Numbered from the stretch's first letter, positions 44,520 through 54,116 are shown. The stretch: 64,000 bases of DNA from Haladaptatus halobius (GCF_020618475.1 NZ_CP085335.1:2418001-2482000); one strand, 5' to 3'. The notes: generated from the sequence alone by a model not told the origin. Numbers and translations are program-made.

Positions 44520-45251
44520 ATGACCGATAATCGAAGTCACAGGTTCTCGGAAGGGGAAGGCTTCGGCGACCCGTACGACGAGTTCGACTTAGACCCGCCC
44601 GAACTGGAAGTGAATCCGGACGAGGTCGACCCCGTCGATTCCCGCGTCGTCACCGATATGTTAGATCGGCAGGCGATTCCGCGCGACCGCGTGTCCGTCG
44701 CAGACCTCGTGGAAGTCGGCCTGAGCTACATGCAGATAAACCGCTTCGAGCAGGCGACCGAGACGTTCGAGCGCGCGGCGCGCTACGCCGAGGAAGATTC
44801 GCTCGAAGCGCAGGAAGCGTGGGTGAACAAAGGTGCGGCGCACGGCCAACTTGAAGAGTGGGACGAGGCCATCGGCGCGTATCAGGAAGCCCTGCGAATC
44901 GACGACGACAGCGAACACGCCGCCACCGCGGAGACGAATCTTGCCTACGCCCTCTGGGAGTCCGGCCAGAGCGAACAGGCGCTCGAACACTCCGAGCGCG
45001 CGGTCGAGATCGACCAGCGATTCCCGCAGGCGTGGTTTAATCGCGGCTTCTTCCTGCTTGAACGCGGCCTCGCGGAAGACGCCCTAAACTGTCTCGACAA
45101 CGCGATTCGGCTCGGATTCAGGAACGCGCAGGTCGTCGAGGAGAAGGCGCGCGCGCTGGAAGAACTGGGCGAGGACGAGGAAGCGGAGCAACTCGCAGAG
45201 GAAGCCGAGGAGATGCGCAAGCAGGCGGAGCAAGAGCTGGTCCAGGAATGA
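44520..45251 (+). CDS. Tetratricopeptide-repeat protein
   Basis: 243 residues. An acidic N-terminus is followed by at least four TPR units (VGLSYMQINRFEQATETFER, WVNKGAAHGQLEEWDEAIGA, NLAYALWESGQSEQALEHSE, WFNRGFFLLERGLAEDALNC) and a Glu-rich coil. TPRs are protein-binding scaffolds; the partner is unknown. It is translationally coupled by an ATGA overlap to the DUF424 gene, a conserved haloarchaeal arrangement. Confidence 0.9.
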   Translation: MTDNRSHRFSEGEGFGDPYDEFDLDPPELEVNPDEVDPVDSRVVTDMLDRQAIPRDRVSVADLVEVGLSYMQINRFEQATETFERAARYAEEDSLEAQEAWVNKGAAHGQLEEWDEAIGAYQEALRIDDDSEHAATAETNLAYALWESGQSEQALEHSERAVEIDQRFPQAWFNRGFFLLERGLAEDALNCLDNAIRLGFRNAQVVEEKARALEELGEDEEAEQLAEEAEEMRKQAEQELVQE

Positions 45252-45538
45252 TCCTCAGGGAGCGCGAGACGCAGGAAGGGTTGTTGGTCGCCGTCTGCGA
45301 CGACGACGTGCTCGGCGAGACGTTCGAGGCGGAGAACGTGTCGCTCACCGTCACCGAGGAGTTCTACGGCGGTGACGAGGTGGACGAGAACGAGGTCGTG
45401 GCTAGCCTCGCGCGCGCTAGCGTGGCGAACATCGTCGGCACAGAATCCGTGGCGCTCGCGGTCGAGGAGGGATTCGTGGACGAAGCGAACGTCCTCGACC
45501 TCGACTCGACCCGGCACGCGCAGTTCCTGCGGATGTAG
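45248..45538 (+). CDS. DUF424 family protein
   Basis: 96 residues. The start MILRERETQEGLLVAVCDDD and the segment VSLTVTEEFYGGDEVDENEV match the archaeal DUF424 family, whose structure is known but whose function is not. The ATG lies inside the TPR gene's last codons. Coupling suggests the two proteins act together, possibly in translation-related work; that is inference. Confidence 0.87.
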   Translation: MILRERETQEGLLVAVCDDDVLGETFEAENVSLTVTEEFYGGDEVDENEVVASLARASVANIVGTESVALAVEEGFVDEANVLDLDSTRHAQFLRM

Positions 45539-45584
45539 TCTTCGCCGAACCGAATTCAGCGAAGGTAGGGTACGAGCACGGTAC

Positions 45585-45929
45585 CTACGATCGGTTCGGA
45601 TGAGTGAGATGGTACAGCAGTTCGTACTCGCCGACGCTCCGTTCGTCTTCGAGGGTCTCTTTCATCACTTCCTTGTGTTCCCGGTCTATCTCGTGCGTCG
45701 AGTTTTCGAAGGCCTCGTACGCCCGCCGCGCGTCTTCCGACTCCATGTAGTAGACCAGAAAGTCGCCATCGTTCGTTTGCTCGATGAAGGCGGACTCGCT
45801 GTACATTCCTTCGCTCTCGTACGTCTCGACGGCCTCGTCCTCGCGCCTTCGAATCTCGGCCATCCACTCCTTCAGCCGCCGCGTCTTTCCCCTTTTGATT
45901 TTCTGTTTCATCATCACGACGTCGACCAT
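45585..45929 (-). CDS. DUF6176-like small cytoplasmic protein
   Basis: 114 residues from the ATG at 45929 (MVDVVMMKQKIKRGKTRRLK). Residues 55-80 read ESAFIEQTNDGDFLVYYMES, a ferredoxin-like (dimeric alpha/beta barrel) strand pattern, then helix DARRAYEAFENSTHEID. The family appears as an uncharacterised protein in haloarchaea. Longer starts up to 46004 look hydrophobic and unlikely. It stands alone. Confidence 0.75.
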   Translation of the reverse strand: MVDVVMMKQKIKRGKTRRLKEWMAEIRRREDEAVETYESEGMYSESAFIEQTNDGDFLVYYMESEDARRAYEAFENSTHEIDREHKEVMKETLEDERSVGEYELLYHLTHPNRS

Positions 45930-46053
45930 GACCGAGGGGACTGGAACGAGCCGTATATAGATACTGATCTGACAGAAAACGCGCCGAACGGTGACGAAGC
46001 GCATATCGGTATCGGAACCACCGACTCGGTACGCACGGTTTCTGCGGACGTCG

Positions 46054-46233
46054 CTAATCGAGGAGCGCCGGGACGTTCACCGCGACCAGACAGAGCAGCG
46101 ACCCGACCGCGACGCCGCCGCCTACGGTCGCTAATCCGGTATCGAACGCGACCGCGAGTAAGGCGTGGAACGCACCGACGAACGCGAGGCCGATGAAGAG
46201 TAGACTCGCACCGAGTCGCCGTTTCGAGACCAT
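46054..46233 (-). CDS. Small two-helix membrane protein
   Basis: 59 residues from the ATG at 46233 to TAG at 46054-46056. After MVSKRRLGAS come two hydrophobic segments (LLFIGLAFVGAFHALLAVAF and VAVGSLLCLVAVNVPALL) with a Gly-rich turn between them. Too short for many gene callers, but third-position GC and the basic-then-hydrophobic layout support it. Function unknown. Divergent from sufS. Confidence 0.65.
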   Translation of the reverse strand: MVSKRRLGASLLFIGLAFVGAFHALLAVAFDTGLATVGGGVAVGSLLCLVAVNVPALLD

Positions 46234-46344
46234 ACGAACGCGAGGGGCTGGAGCGCCTTAAGCCGCGTTGCCCCGGACGTAACCGGAACCGGTTTCGCTC
46301 GTCTCGTCGGACCGAAGGAGTGTTTTGACTCGAACACCAAGCGA

Positions 46345-47598
46345 ATGGTAATGGAAACTCAACAGACAGATGCGCTGGACGTGGAGCGCATTCGGAGAGA
46401 CTTCCCGATTCTCCAGCGTGAGTTCGACGGAGCGCAGTTGGTGTATCTCGACAACGCGGCGACGACACAGACGCCGGAACAGGTCGTCGAAACCATCTGT
46501 GACTACTACCGGAACTACAACGCGAACGTCCACCGCGGCATCCACCACCTGAGCCAGGAAGCGTCCATCGCCTACGAGGAGGCTCACGACCGCCTCGCCG
46601 AATTCGTCGGCGCGAGCGGTGGGCGCGAGGAGATGGTGTTCACGAAGAACACGACCGAATCCGAGAACCTCGTCGCCTACGCGTGGGGCCTCGAAGAACT
46701 CGGCCCCAGCGACGAAGTCGTCCTGACCGAGATGGAACACCACGCATCGCTCGTGACGTGGCAACAGATCGGCAAGAAGACCGGTGCGGACGTGAAGTAC
46801 ATCCCCGTCGACGAGCAGGGGTATCTCGACATGGACGCCGCGGCGGAGCTGATCACCGACGACACGAAGATGGTGAGCGCGGTTCACGTCTCGAACACCC
46901 TCGGGACGATCAACCCCGTCCGGGAACTGGCCGACCTCGCGCACGACCACGACGCCTACATCTTCGTTGACGGCGCGCAGGCGGTGCCGAACCGCCCCGT
47001 CGACGTCGAAGCCATCGACGCCGACTTCTACGCCTTCTCCGGGCACAAGATGGCCGGGCCGACCGGAATCGGCTGCCTGTACGGCAAGAGACACCTCCTG
47101 GAGGAGATGGAGCCGTACCTCTACGGCGGTTCCATGATTCGCAAGGTGACCTACGAGGATTCGACGTGGGAAGATCTGCCGTGGAAGTTCGAGGCCGGGA
47201 CGCCGGTCATCGAGCAGGGCGTCGCGCTCGCCGCCGCGGTGGATTATCTGGAGGATATCAGCATGGAGCGCATCCAGCGCCACGAGGAGCAACTGACCGA
47301 GTACGCCTACGACCGCCTGATCGAGGAGGGCGACGTGGACATCTACGGACCGCCGGGCGACGACCGGGGCGGCCTCGTCTCGTTCAACGTCGACGGCGTC
47401 CACGCCCACGACCTCTCCAGCATCGTGAACGACCACGCCGTCGCCATCCGGGCGGGCGACCACTGCACGCAACCGCTCCACGACAAACTCGGCGTCGCGG
47501 CCTCGGCGCGGGCGTCGTTCTACCTCTACAACACCCGCGAGGAAGTCGATAAGCTGGTCGAGGCGGTCGACGACGCCCGGCAGCTGTTCGCGCAGTAA
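46345..47598 (+). CDS. sufS: Cysteine desulfurase SufS
   Basis: 417 residues from the ATG at 46345, or 415 from that at 46351. PLP enzyme that takes sulfur from cysteine for Fe-S clusters. The PLP Lys is in FSGHKMAGPTGIG (about residue 234) and the persulfide Cys in RAGDHCTQPLH (about residue 375), the type II (SufS/CsdA) pattern. ANVHRGIHHLSQEA is also typical. Its likely partner sufU lies 3 kb downstream on the same strand with an HD protein, a regulator and a permease between. Confidence 0.95.
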   Translation: MVMETQQTDALDVERIRRDFPILQREFDGAQLVYLDNAATTQTPEQVVETICDYYRNYNANVHRGIHHLSQEASIAYEEAHDRLAEFVGASGGREEMVFTKNTTESENLVAYAWGLEELGPSDEVVLTEMEHHASLVTWQQIGKKTGADVKYIPVDEQGYLDMDAAAELITDDTKMVSAVHVSNTLGTINPVRELADLAHDHDAYIFVDGAQAVPNRPVDVEAIDADFYAFSGHKMAGPTGIGCLYGKRHLLEEMEPYLYGGSMIRKVTYEDSTWEDLPWKFEAGTPVIEQGVALAAAVDYLEDISMERIQRHEEQLTEYAYDRLIEEGDVDIYGPPGDDRGGLVSFNVDGVHAHDLSSIVNDHAVAIRAGDHCTQPLHDKLGVAASARASFYLYNTREEVDKLVEAVDDARQLFAQ

Positions 47599-47680
47599 CG
47601 CTCCGTCCAGCTCGATTCATCGTCTTTTTTCGGATATTGATTCGTCGTCGACTCTTCGTCCTCCCGGCGGACGATGGACG

Positions 47681-47700
47681 AGCGAAGCCCTCGCTTCGCT
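47681..47700. terminator. Inverted repeat after sufS
   Basis: AGCGAAG and CTTCGCT form a seven-pair stem around a six-base loop, about 85 bases after the sufS stop and 50 bases after a T6 run at 47628-47633. It could help end the transcript; the T6 run is itself a plausible archaeal terminator. Confidence 0.3.
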
Positions 47701-47726
47701 CTGCGTGTTCGGTCACGATTCGAACA

Positions 47727-47735
47727 CTTTTTATC
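47727..47735 (+). promoter_or_regulatory. Probable TATA box of the HD-domain gene
   Basis: CTTTTTATC lies 25-33 bases before the ATG at 47760. Confidence 0.45.
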
Positions 47736-47759
47736 GCCGACGGAGTTGGTACGAAACGA

Positions 47760-48401
47760 ATGACGAACCGAGGGTTGGTCGAAGCGGTTCGCAGCCGAGC
47801 GAAGACCTACTTCGAAGACGTCGCCCCCACCCACGACTGGCACCACGTCCGGCGAGTCGCTACGCTCGCGGAGACCCTCGCCGCGGAGTACGATGCGGAC
47901 GAAACTGTCCTCTTTGTCGCAGTGTGGCTCCACGACATCGGGCGAGGGCGGGAAGACCGAGGGGAAATCGACGACCACGCCGAGTGGGGTGCGAGGGAAG
48001 CGAAGCGAATTCTCGCCGATTTTGACCCCGCCCGCGAAACCGTCGAAGCCGTCCAACACTGCGTCCGGGCGCACCGCTTCTCGAACGACGTGGAACCCGA
48101 GACGCTGGAGGCGAGGCTGCTCTCCGACGCCGACAACTTGGACGCCCTCGGCGCGGTTGGAATCGCGCGGAACTTCTGCTACAGCGGCGAACACGGCAAG
48201 CCGTTGCACGACCCCGACCGACCGATAGAAACGGACGACACCGCAGCCGGTTCGACCGCCGTCAACCACTTCCACAAGAAGATACTCCGGATTCCGAAGC
48301 GGATGCACACCGACGCAGGCCGGAAACTGGCCGACGAGCGCCGGGCGTTCGTCGAGCCGTTCGTCGACCGTTTCGAGCGTGAAGCGACCGGGGAGCGCTG
48401 A
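47760..48401 (+). CDS. HD-domain phosphohydrolase
   Basis: 213 residues. The HD metal site is complete: His in DWHHVRRV (about residue 27), the HD pair in AVWLHDIGRG (about 60), and the distant Asp in LLSDADNLDA. VNHFHKKILRIPKRMHTDAG in the C-terminal part is typical of the YedJ/YpgQ group, cytoplasmic metal-dependent nucleotide or phosphoester hydrolases. No partner domain. Own promoter likely. Confidence 0.9.
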   Translation: MTNRGLVEAVRSRAKTYFEDVAPTHDWHHVRRVATLAETLAAEYDADETVLFVAVWLHDIGRGREDRGEIDDHAEWGAREAKRILADFDPARETVEAVQHCVRAHRFSNDVEPETLEARLLSDADNLDALGAVGIARNFCYSGEHGKPLHDPDRPIETDDTAAGSTAVNHFHKKILRIPKRMHTDAGRKLADERRAFVEPFVDRFEREATGER

Positions 48402-48455
48402 CGGAGCCGCCGACGAGACCTGAAAACTTTTCAGCTCTCCAGCGGACGACGTTCT

Positions 48456-49310
48456 ATGGACTCCGACGAACGAGCTATCGCCCCGGAGGAGGCGTTCTCC
48501 CTCCTCGGGAACGACACCCGAATCGGCATCGTTCGGGCACTCTGGGAGGCCGACGAACCCCTGTCGTTCTCCGAACTTCACGACCGGGTCGGACTCCGCG
48601 ATAGCGGCCAGTTCAACTACCACCTGAACAAGCTCGTCGGGCTGTTCGTCCGGCAGAAAAACGGGAAGTACGAGCTTCCGTTCGCCGGGCATCGGGTCAT
48701 CGGCGCGATTCTCTCCGGAACGTACACCCACACGGGGTATCCACGACGTTCGAACTCGATACACGGTGTATCGAGTGTGGCGGGACGCTGGAGGCCGAAT
48801 ACGAGGAGGAGATGGTCACGGTTCGCTGTCCCCTCCTGTGACGAACGCCGGTCGACGTTCGGATTTCCGCCGGGAGCCTTCGAGGGTCGAAACGTCGAAG
48901 ACCTCCCTAGAACATTCGAGCGGTGGCTCCGCAACGCGTTCTCGGTCATGGCCGACGGAATCTGCCCGAACTGCTCGGGACGCACGGTCGGGTCGCTCGT
49001 CACCGACTCGGAACACCTCGACGACGACCAAGCGGCCAGAGTCGAGTTCGTCTGCGAACGCTGCGGCGATTACGCGTCCGGCAACGTCGGAACGTATCTC
49101 CTCCAGCATCCGGCGGTCGTCGCGTTCCACTACGACCACGGCATCGACCTCGGCCGGGATTCCGCGTGGGAACTCGAATGGCTCGGCGAAGACGACGCCC
49201 GAATCGTCTTGGACGATCCCCTGTTGGTCGAGTACACCGTCGAACTCGGCGGCGACGAACTCGAACTAACGGTCGACAGCGGCCTGAACGACGCCGTCGA
49301 AGAGATGTAG
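48456..49310 (+). CDS. Winged-helix regulator with a frame-shifted zinc-ribbon segment
   Basis: 284 residues as read. Residues 1-90 are an ArsR-type winged helix (AFSLLGNDTRIGIVRALWEA, ELHDRVGLRDSGQFNYHLNK) and the last 130 are the usual haloarchaeal C-terminal domain with CPNCSGRT...CERC. In between, about 48738-48830, the frame reads nonsense while another frame reads TTFELDTRCIECGGTLEAEY, a zinc ribbon. A lost G in the run 48734-48737 and a gained C in 48830-48833 explain both junctions. The ribbon's CxxC pair is destroyed, so this may be a non-functional or altered regulator, or a sequencing error. Confidence 0.7.
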   Translation: MDSDERAIAPEEAFSLLGNDTRIGIVRALWEADEPLSFSELHDRVGLRDSGQFNYHLNKLVGLFVRQKNGKYELPFAGHRVIGAILSGTYTHTGYPRRSNSIHGVSSVAGRWRPNTRRRWSRFAVPSCDERRSTFGFPPGAFEGRNVEDLPRTFERWLRNAFSVMADGICPNCSGRTVGSLVTDSEHLDDDQAARVEFVCERCGDYASGNVGTYLLQHPAVVAFHYDHGIDLGRDSAWELEWLGEDDARIVLDDPLLVEYTVELGGDELELTVDSGLNDAVEEM

Positions 49311-49399
49311 ACAACCGAACAGAAGCGCGTTTCGGCTGGCGACTTTACAGAAGTGTATTTCTGATAACATATATTCGGGGCGGATACCTGTTCCTTTCC

Positions 49400-50677
49400 A
49401 TGCACTCCGTATTCAGAAATCGGGCGTTCGCCCGCCTCTTCGCGGGGCGGTTGATAACGAACGCGGGCGACAGCGTCTACACCGTCGCGGCGATGTGGCT
49501 CGCGTTCGAACTCGGCGGGTCGTCGTTCTACGCCGGACTGGCGGGCTTTCTGACCATGCTCCCGCAGACCCTCCAATTTCTCGTGGGGCCGTTCGTCGAC
49601 CGCTGGCAGCTTCGCCGAATCCTGGTTGCAACGCAGGTCGCACAAGGGATACTTGTCCTCTCCATCCCGCTCGCCGCCGCGACGGGCCGGCTCTCGGTCT
49701 GGGTCGTGCTCGTCGTGATGCCCGTCGTCTCGCTCTTAAACCAGTTCGTCTATCCGGCACAACAGGCCGCGCTCCCTCGAATCGTCGAGAAAGAAGAACT
49801 CGTCGAGGCCAACTCGGCGTTCTCGTTCGCCTATCAGGGCGTCGACTTCGTCTTCACCGCACTCGGCGGCGTCCTCGTCGCGTTGGTCGGCGCGGTGTCG
49901 CTCTACCTCATTGACTCGGTAACGTTCGCCACCGCCGCGCTCGTCTTCCTCACCGTTCGCGTCCCCCCGGCCGAGAAACCGGACGGCGGAGACGAGAGCG
50001 TCACCTCCGCCGTGGACGACTATCTCACCCGACTTCGGGAGGGAGTCCGCTACGTTCGCGGGTCGGTACTCGTCTGGTTGCTCGCCGCTAGCCTCGTCGT
50101 CAACTGCACCGTCGGCATCATGATGTCCGTACTCCCGGCCTACGCGAACGCGAACGGCGGCCCCGACGCCTACGGGTTCATGCTGGCCGCCGTCGTCGGC
50201 GGGCTGCTCGTCGGGTCGCTCGCGGCGACGCCGCTGAAACGGTTCTCGCTCGCCGGCCTGAGCGTCGCCGGGTTCGCCTTCGGCGGGGTCGTGTGGCTCG
50301 CCGCGGTCGCAGTCGGCTGGTTCCCGGCGACGGTGGGGCTGTTCTTCGTCGCGTGGATTCCGGTCGGCGCGACGAACGTCATCTTCGCCGCGATGATACA
50401 GTCCGTCGTCTCCGAAGACTTCATGGGGCGCGTGGCGTCCGTGAACGCCAGCGCCTCCGCGGGCGCGATGCCCATCGGGGCGCTCCTCGGCGGTGTCGCA
50501 GGCGACGCCGTCGGAAGCGGGGTGGTCGTGACCAGCGCGGGGTTCGGTTTTATCTTCCTCTCGCTGTACTGGCTGGCACACCCCTTGCTCCGCGGCCTGT
50601 CGGCGGTCGAGGACATCGAAGGCGAGCGATACGGACTGGCCCGCCCGACGCGAGCCGAATCGTCGGAATCCTTTTAG
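49400..50677 (+). CDS. MFS transporter (MFS_3/enterobactin-exporter-like)
   Basis: 425 residues, twelve predicted helices. The N-terminal MHSVFRNRAFARLFAGRLI and the loop VGPFVDRWQLRRILVATQV (the D-R-xx-R motif A of MFS) identify the family; YPAQQAALPRIVEKEELVEA is typical of the EntS/MFS_3 branch. It uses a proton or ion gradient to move small molecules, with unknown cargo here. The AT-rich stretch at 49350-49380 may be its promoter. Followed 27 bases later by sufU. Confidence 0.92.
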   Translation: MHSVFRNRAFARLFAGRLITNAGDSVYTVAAMWLAFELGGSSFYAGLAGFLTMLPQTLQFLVGPFVDRWQLRRILVATQVAQGILVLSIPLAAATGRLSVWVVLVVMPVVSLLNQFVYPAQQAALPRIVEKEELVEANSAFSFAYQGVDFVFTALGGVLVALVGAVSLYLIDSVTFATAALVFLTVRVPPAEKPDGGDESVTSAVDDYLTRLREGVRYVRGSVLVWLLAASLVVNCTVGIMMSVLPAYANANGGPDAYGFMLAAVVGGLLVGSLAATPLKRFSLAGLSVAGFAFGGVVWLAAVAVGWFPATVGLFFVAWIPVGATNVIFAAMIQSVVSEDFMGRVASVNASASAGAMPIGALLGGVAGDAVGSGVVVTSAGFGFIFLSLYWLAHPLLRGLSAVEDIEGERYGLARPTRAESSESF

Positions 50678-50704
50678 GCCGGACTCACCTACTCCGATTC
50701 AACT

Positions 50705-51124
50705 ATGAGCATGGGTTCGGACATGTACCGGCAGCAGATTCTCGACCACTACCGGAATCCGCGCAACTACGGTGAGCTCAGTGAGCCGAGTTTCACCCAC
50801 GAAGGAGTCAATCCATCCTGCGGCGACGAGCTCGAATTCGACGTGGTGCTCGAAGACGACGGCGAAACCGTCGAGCGCGTCGCGTTCCGGGGTGACGGCT
50901 GTGCCATCAGTCAGGCCAGCGCGAGCATGCTCTCCCAGAAGCTTCCCGGGATGACGCTCGCCGAAGTCGATTCGATGGACAGGGACGACGTCATCGACAT
51001 GCTCGGGGTGGAGATCAGCCCGATGCGAGTGAAATGTGCGGTGCTCGCCGAGAAGGTCGTCCAGGACGGCGCGGAGATATACGAAGGGGAAAAGGAACTC
51101 GACCGAACGACGACCGAAGAGTAG
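50705..51124 (+). CDS. sufU: Fe-S cluster assembly scaffold/sulfur-acceptor SufU
   Basis: 139 residues. Start MSMGSDMYRQQILDHYRNPR. Three conserved cysteines, NPSCGDEL, GDGCAISQAS and RVKCAVLAE, plus the Asp in the first motif mark the SufU/IscU fold. SufU activates SufS by taking its persulfide. The spacing between the second and third Cys is that of SufU. sufS is 3 kb upstream on the same strand. Confidence 0.94.
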   Translation: MSMGSDMYRQQILDHYRNPRNYGELSEPSFTHEGVNPSCGDELEFDVVLEDDGETVERVAFRGDGCAISQASASMLSQKLPGMTLAEVDSMDRDDVIDMLGVEISPMRVKCAVLAEKVVQDGAEIYEGEKELDRTTTEE

Positions 51125-51205
51125 GTCTCGAATCTCGATAAATGTCGTTTCAATGCGGCTCTCTTCTCGTTCACTACCCTCTCGACTAGAGTGGCAAGTC
51201 CGTCA

Positions 51206-52203
51206 CTAGCCGGCGAGGTCGTAGTAGTCGGCGAACACCTCGACCGTCGCCTTCGAGAGGGCGAGGATTATCGGCCCGACGAACAGTCCGATAGCGCCGA
51301 AGAGGTACGCCGCGCCGAACACCCCGACGAGGACGGTGGCCGAGTGGAGCGAGGACGCCCGGTCGATGACGAGCGCCCGCAGGTAATCGTCGGTGGCCGC
51401 GACGACGGTCATCCCGTAGACCACCAACAACACCGCCGCGAGCGGCCGACTGAGCGTCAACAAGTAGACGGTCGCACCGCCCAACACGGGCGCGACGCCG
51501 ATTATCGGAACCATCGCCAGAAACATCATCACCACCGTCCAGAAGACGGCGTTCGGAACGCCCGCGACGAAGAGGCCGATTCCGGATACGAACCCCTGTA
51601 CGATGGCGACGAAGACGTGCCCCTTCAACACCGCCCACGTCGCGTCCTCGGCTTCCACGTACAGTTCGTCCTGAACGGGTCGCGCGAGCGGCGTGACGCG
51701 CTTCGCCCACCGCACGAACTCATCGCCGTCCTTGAGGAGGTAGTAGAGGAGAAACAGGAGTAGGAGAAGCCCGAGAACGGCGTGCAGGCCGGAGCGCACG
51801 AACCGCGAAGTCCGGTCGGTCGCCGCGGAGGCGAGTCGGTCGAGGAGCCGGCTCACCACCGTACCGATCTGGATTTCGAGACCGAGTCTGCGCCGGAGCA
51901 GTTCTTCGAGCGGTCGAAACGCCGGTAGCTCCTGCGTCGAGGTCGGGACGTTGCCGACCTGTTCCAGCGCGGTTCGGAGGAACAGTCCGTCGGAACAACG
52001 ACGAGCGCGACCGAACAACAGACGAGCGCGAACGCCGCCACGCGCTGGCCGACGACGGGGGCGAGCCGTCGCTGTGCCGGATAGAGAACGAAGCCCAGTA
52101 ACATCGCCGCGAGAACGTAGCTCAGAAACGGTTCGACGATGAGAACGGATAGCGCGACGAGGATACTCGTGAGTACGACGGCGAAGCCGGTACGAGCGCG
52201 CAT
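51206..52203 (-). pseudogene. AI-2E family transporter, frameshifted
   Basis: The N-terminal part (52203 to about 51995) encodes MRARTGFAVVLTSILVALSV and two more helices. The frame then changes, and a second frame (about 52000-51206) encodes the rest, GLFLRTALEQVGNVPTSTQE through VVMMFLAMVPIIGVAP to SKATVEVFADYYDLAG. Adding one base near 51983-52000 restores a 332-residue protein, the normal family length. The family comprises eight-helix permeases of mixed function. The downstream frame has no good start for a separate protein, so it is most likely inactive. Confidence 0.85.
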
Positions 52204-52260
52204 ATCCCACGGCTAGGGCCTGTCGGCGAAAAGGCTGCGGGCCGGTTCGTCGGTCGCCGT

Positions 52261-53292
52261 CTATTCGGGCTTCAGCCCGCCGTCCTGCACTCGCATGACC
52301 GCCTCGCCGTCTGCGAGGTTCGGCGCGTCCACGAGGCGGACGATACGCTTGTCGCCCTTCGACTTGCGGAGGTACATCCGGAACGTCGATTTGTGACCGA
52401 GGATGTTGCCACCGATAGGCTGGGTCGGGTCGCCGAAGAACGAATCGGGGTTGGAGGAGACCTGATTCGTCACGACCATGGCGGTGTTGTAGAGGTTGCC
52501 GACCTTGTCCAAGTCGTGGAGGTGTTTGTTGAGCTTCTGCTGGCGCTCTGCGAGCTGTCCACGACCGACGTACTCGGCGCGGAAGTGCGCCGTGAGGCTG
52601 TCTACGCAGAGGAGACGGACGGGCCACTCGCTCTCTTCGTGCTCTCCGGCGAGCTCTTGAGCCTTCTCCGCGAGGAGCATCTGGTGGTTGGAGTTGAACG
52701 CCTTGGCGACGTGAATTTTGTCGAGGAAGTCGTCGATGAGTTCGTCCATCGCTCCGTCGTCGTCGGGCGAACCTTCGATCTCGCGGTCGTCCATCGCGGC
52801 CTGAATGGCCTCCTCCGGAAGTCCGCGAACCATATCGTCGATGCGCTCCGGGCGGAACGTGTCTTCGCTGTCGATGAAGATGCTGCTACCGCCGAGACCG
52901 CCCTGCTCGCGGGGGAGTTGGACGTTCACCGCGAGCTGGTGGGTGACCTGCGACTTCCCGGCACCGAACTCGCCGTACACCTCCGTGATGGACTGCGTCT
53001 CGACGCCGCCGCCGAGCAGTTCATCCACCTCGTCTATCTGCCAGCTGAGTTTGCCGATTCGCTCGCGCCGTTCGAGCACCTGCGAGCCAGTTTCGAAGCC
53101 GCCGATGTCGGCTTCCTTTCGCGCGGCTTGGATGATATCCGCGGCGGTGCTCTCGCCCACGTCGGCGGTGTTGCCGAGTTCGCCGGGGCTGGCGACCGCG
53201 AGACTCTGGTAAGAGTCGAATCCTGCGTCGTTGAGCTTTTCTGCCGTCGCCGGGCCGACGCCCGGCAGTGCTTCGAGGTCTACGTCTGCCAT
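52261..53292 (-). CDS. radA: DNA repair and recombination protein RadA
   Basis: 343 residues. Archaeal RecA/Rad51 recombinase. An N-terminal helix-hairpin-helix domain ([20 protein letters not shown]) precedes the ATPase with Walker [13 protein letters not shown] (about residue 105), the [14 protein letters not shown] region, and Walker [33 protein letters not shown] and [16 protein letters not shown] form the DNA-binding and polymerisation loops. No intein is present. Confidence 0.97.
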   Translation of the reverse strand: MADVDLEALPGVGPATAEKLNDAGFDSYQSLAVASPGELGNTADVGESTAADIIQAARKEADIGGFETGSQVLERRERIGKLSWQIDEVDELLGGGVETQSITEVYGEFGAGKSQVTHQLAVNVQLPREQGGLGGSSIFIDSEDTFRPERIDDMVRGLPEEAIQAAMDDREIEGSPDDDGAMDELIDDFLDKIHVAKAFNSNHQMLLAEKAQELAGEHEESEWPVRLLCVDSLTAHFRAEYVGRGQLAERQQKLNKHLHDLDKVGNLYNTAMVVTNQVSSNPDSFFGDPTQPIGGNILGHKSTFRMYLRKSKGDKRIVRLVDAPNLADGEAVMRVQDGGLKPE

Positions 53293-53316
53293 CGTAGTCG
53301 CTCATTGTGCTCCCCA

Positions 53317-53325
53317 TCATATAAA
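53317..53325 (-). promoter_or_regulatory. Probable TATA box of radA
   Basis: TTTATATGA on the minus strand lies 25-33 bases before the radA ATG at 53292. Confidence 0.55.
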
Positions 53326-53425
53326 CCTCCGTTAACACCAGAGTGAAAGTGAAAAGGGGTAGACGAGAGCGAGTGCTCGAATCGAAATGGAAGGGTTTAG
53401 ATACGAAGACGCAGCGGCATGCGAA

Positions 53426-54031
53426 CTACTCCCACGGGTGTTCGCCGGAGCGGTCGGGCCAGAGGGGATACCAATACTCCTTGTCGGACTCTATTTCGAG
53501 TTCTCCGTCTAGATTACTCTCCAGTTTGAACTCCGCGGAGGAGTCGCGGTCGTGGTCGGACTTCGGCGCGAAGGGATAGTACGCCCCTCTGCGGAACGAG
53601 TACACCCAGTAGACGTAGTTTCCGTCGCGCCGAAATCCGAAGAGCGCGGCGAGTAGGCGCGACCCGTAGCCCTCCTCGACGAACGTATCCGCGGCGAAGT
53701 GGAGGCTGGTCACGAGGTCTTCGAAATCGTCGTCTTCGAGAACGACCCACGAGTAGCCGTGGTCGTCCTCGTACGCCCGCGCCTCCGTTCCGGTTTCCTC
53801 CTTCCCGGCTTCGAGGATGGCGTGCACCTCGTCCACCGCTCCGCGGAAGTCCGTGCTGTCGACCTGCGAGAAACAGAGAGCGGCCATCCCGACCGGTTCG
53901 TATCCGAGGTCGGCCTCCATCGTGATGTAGGCCGTGCTCATGCCAAAGAGGTCTTCGGGGTCGGCGTCCCGTCCGGCGTCCGTTTCGGCGCGAATCCCGA
54001 GCACTTCGCGGAGTCCGTCCAGCAGTCCCAT
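53426..54031 (-). CDS. pspAB: PspAB-like protein (HtpX-associated)
   Basis: 201 residues. Start MGLLDGLREVLGIRAETDAG and DADPEDLFGMSTAYITMEAD, then LEDDDFEDLVTSLHFAADTF and the Tyr-rich end EYWYPLWPD, match the protein that follows the HtpX protease gene in many haloarchaea. No enzymatic motif is evident; function linked to membrane quality control by context only. Here 1.85 kb with an unrelated oxidoreductase separates it from htpX. Confidence 0.8.
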   Translation of the reverse strand: MGLLDGLREVLGIRAETDAGRDADPEDLFGMSTAYITMEADLGYEPVGMAALCFSQVDSTDFRGAVDEVHAILEAGKEETGTEARAYEDDHGYSWVVLEDDDFEDLVTSLHFAADTFVEEGYGSRLLAALFGFRRDGNYVYWVYSFRRGAYYPFAPKSDHDRDSSAEFKLESNLDGELEIESDKEYWYPLWPDRSGEHPWE

Positions 54032-54042
54032 ATCGAGGGATA

Positions 54043-54116
54043 CGAGCGCGAGAAGAAAAAGGGGGACGATAGCTAACCGCCACTCGATAAAGCGAGTCGA
54101 GCGCGAGAAGAAAAAG
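54043..54116 (+). repeat. 19-bp direct repeat upstream of pspAB
   Basis: The 19-base sequence CGAGCGCGAGAAGAAAAAG occurs at 54043-54061 and again at 54098-54116, separated by 36 bases. The first copy lies just before the pspAB start. It may mark the edge of an inserted segment or be a regulatory pair. Confidence 0.6.
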
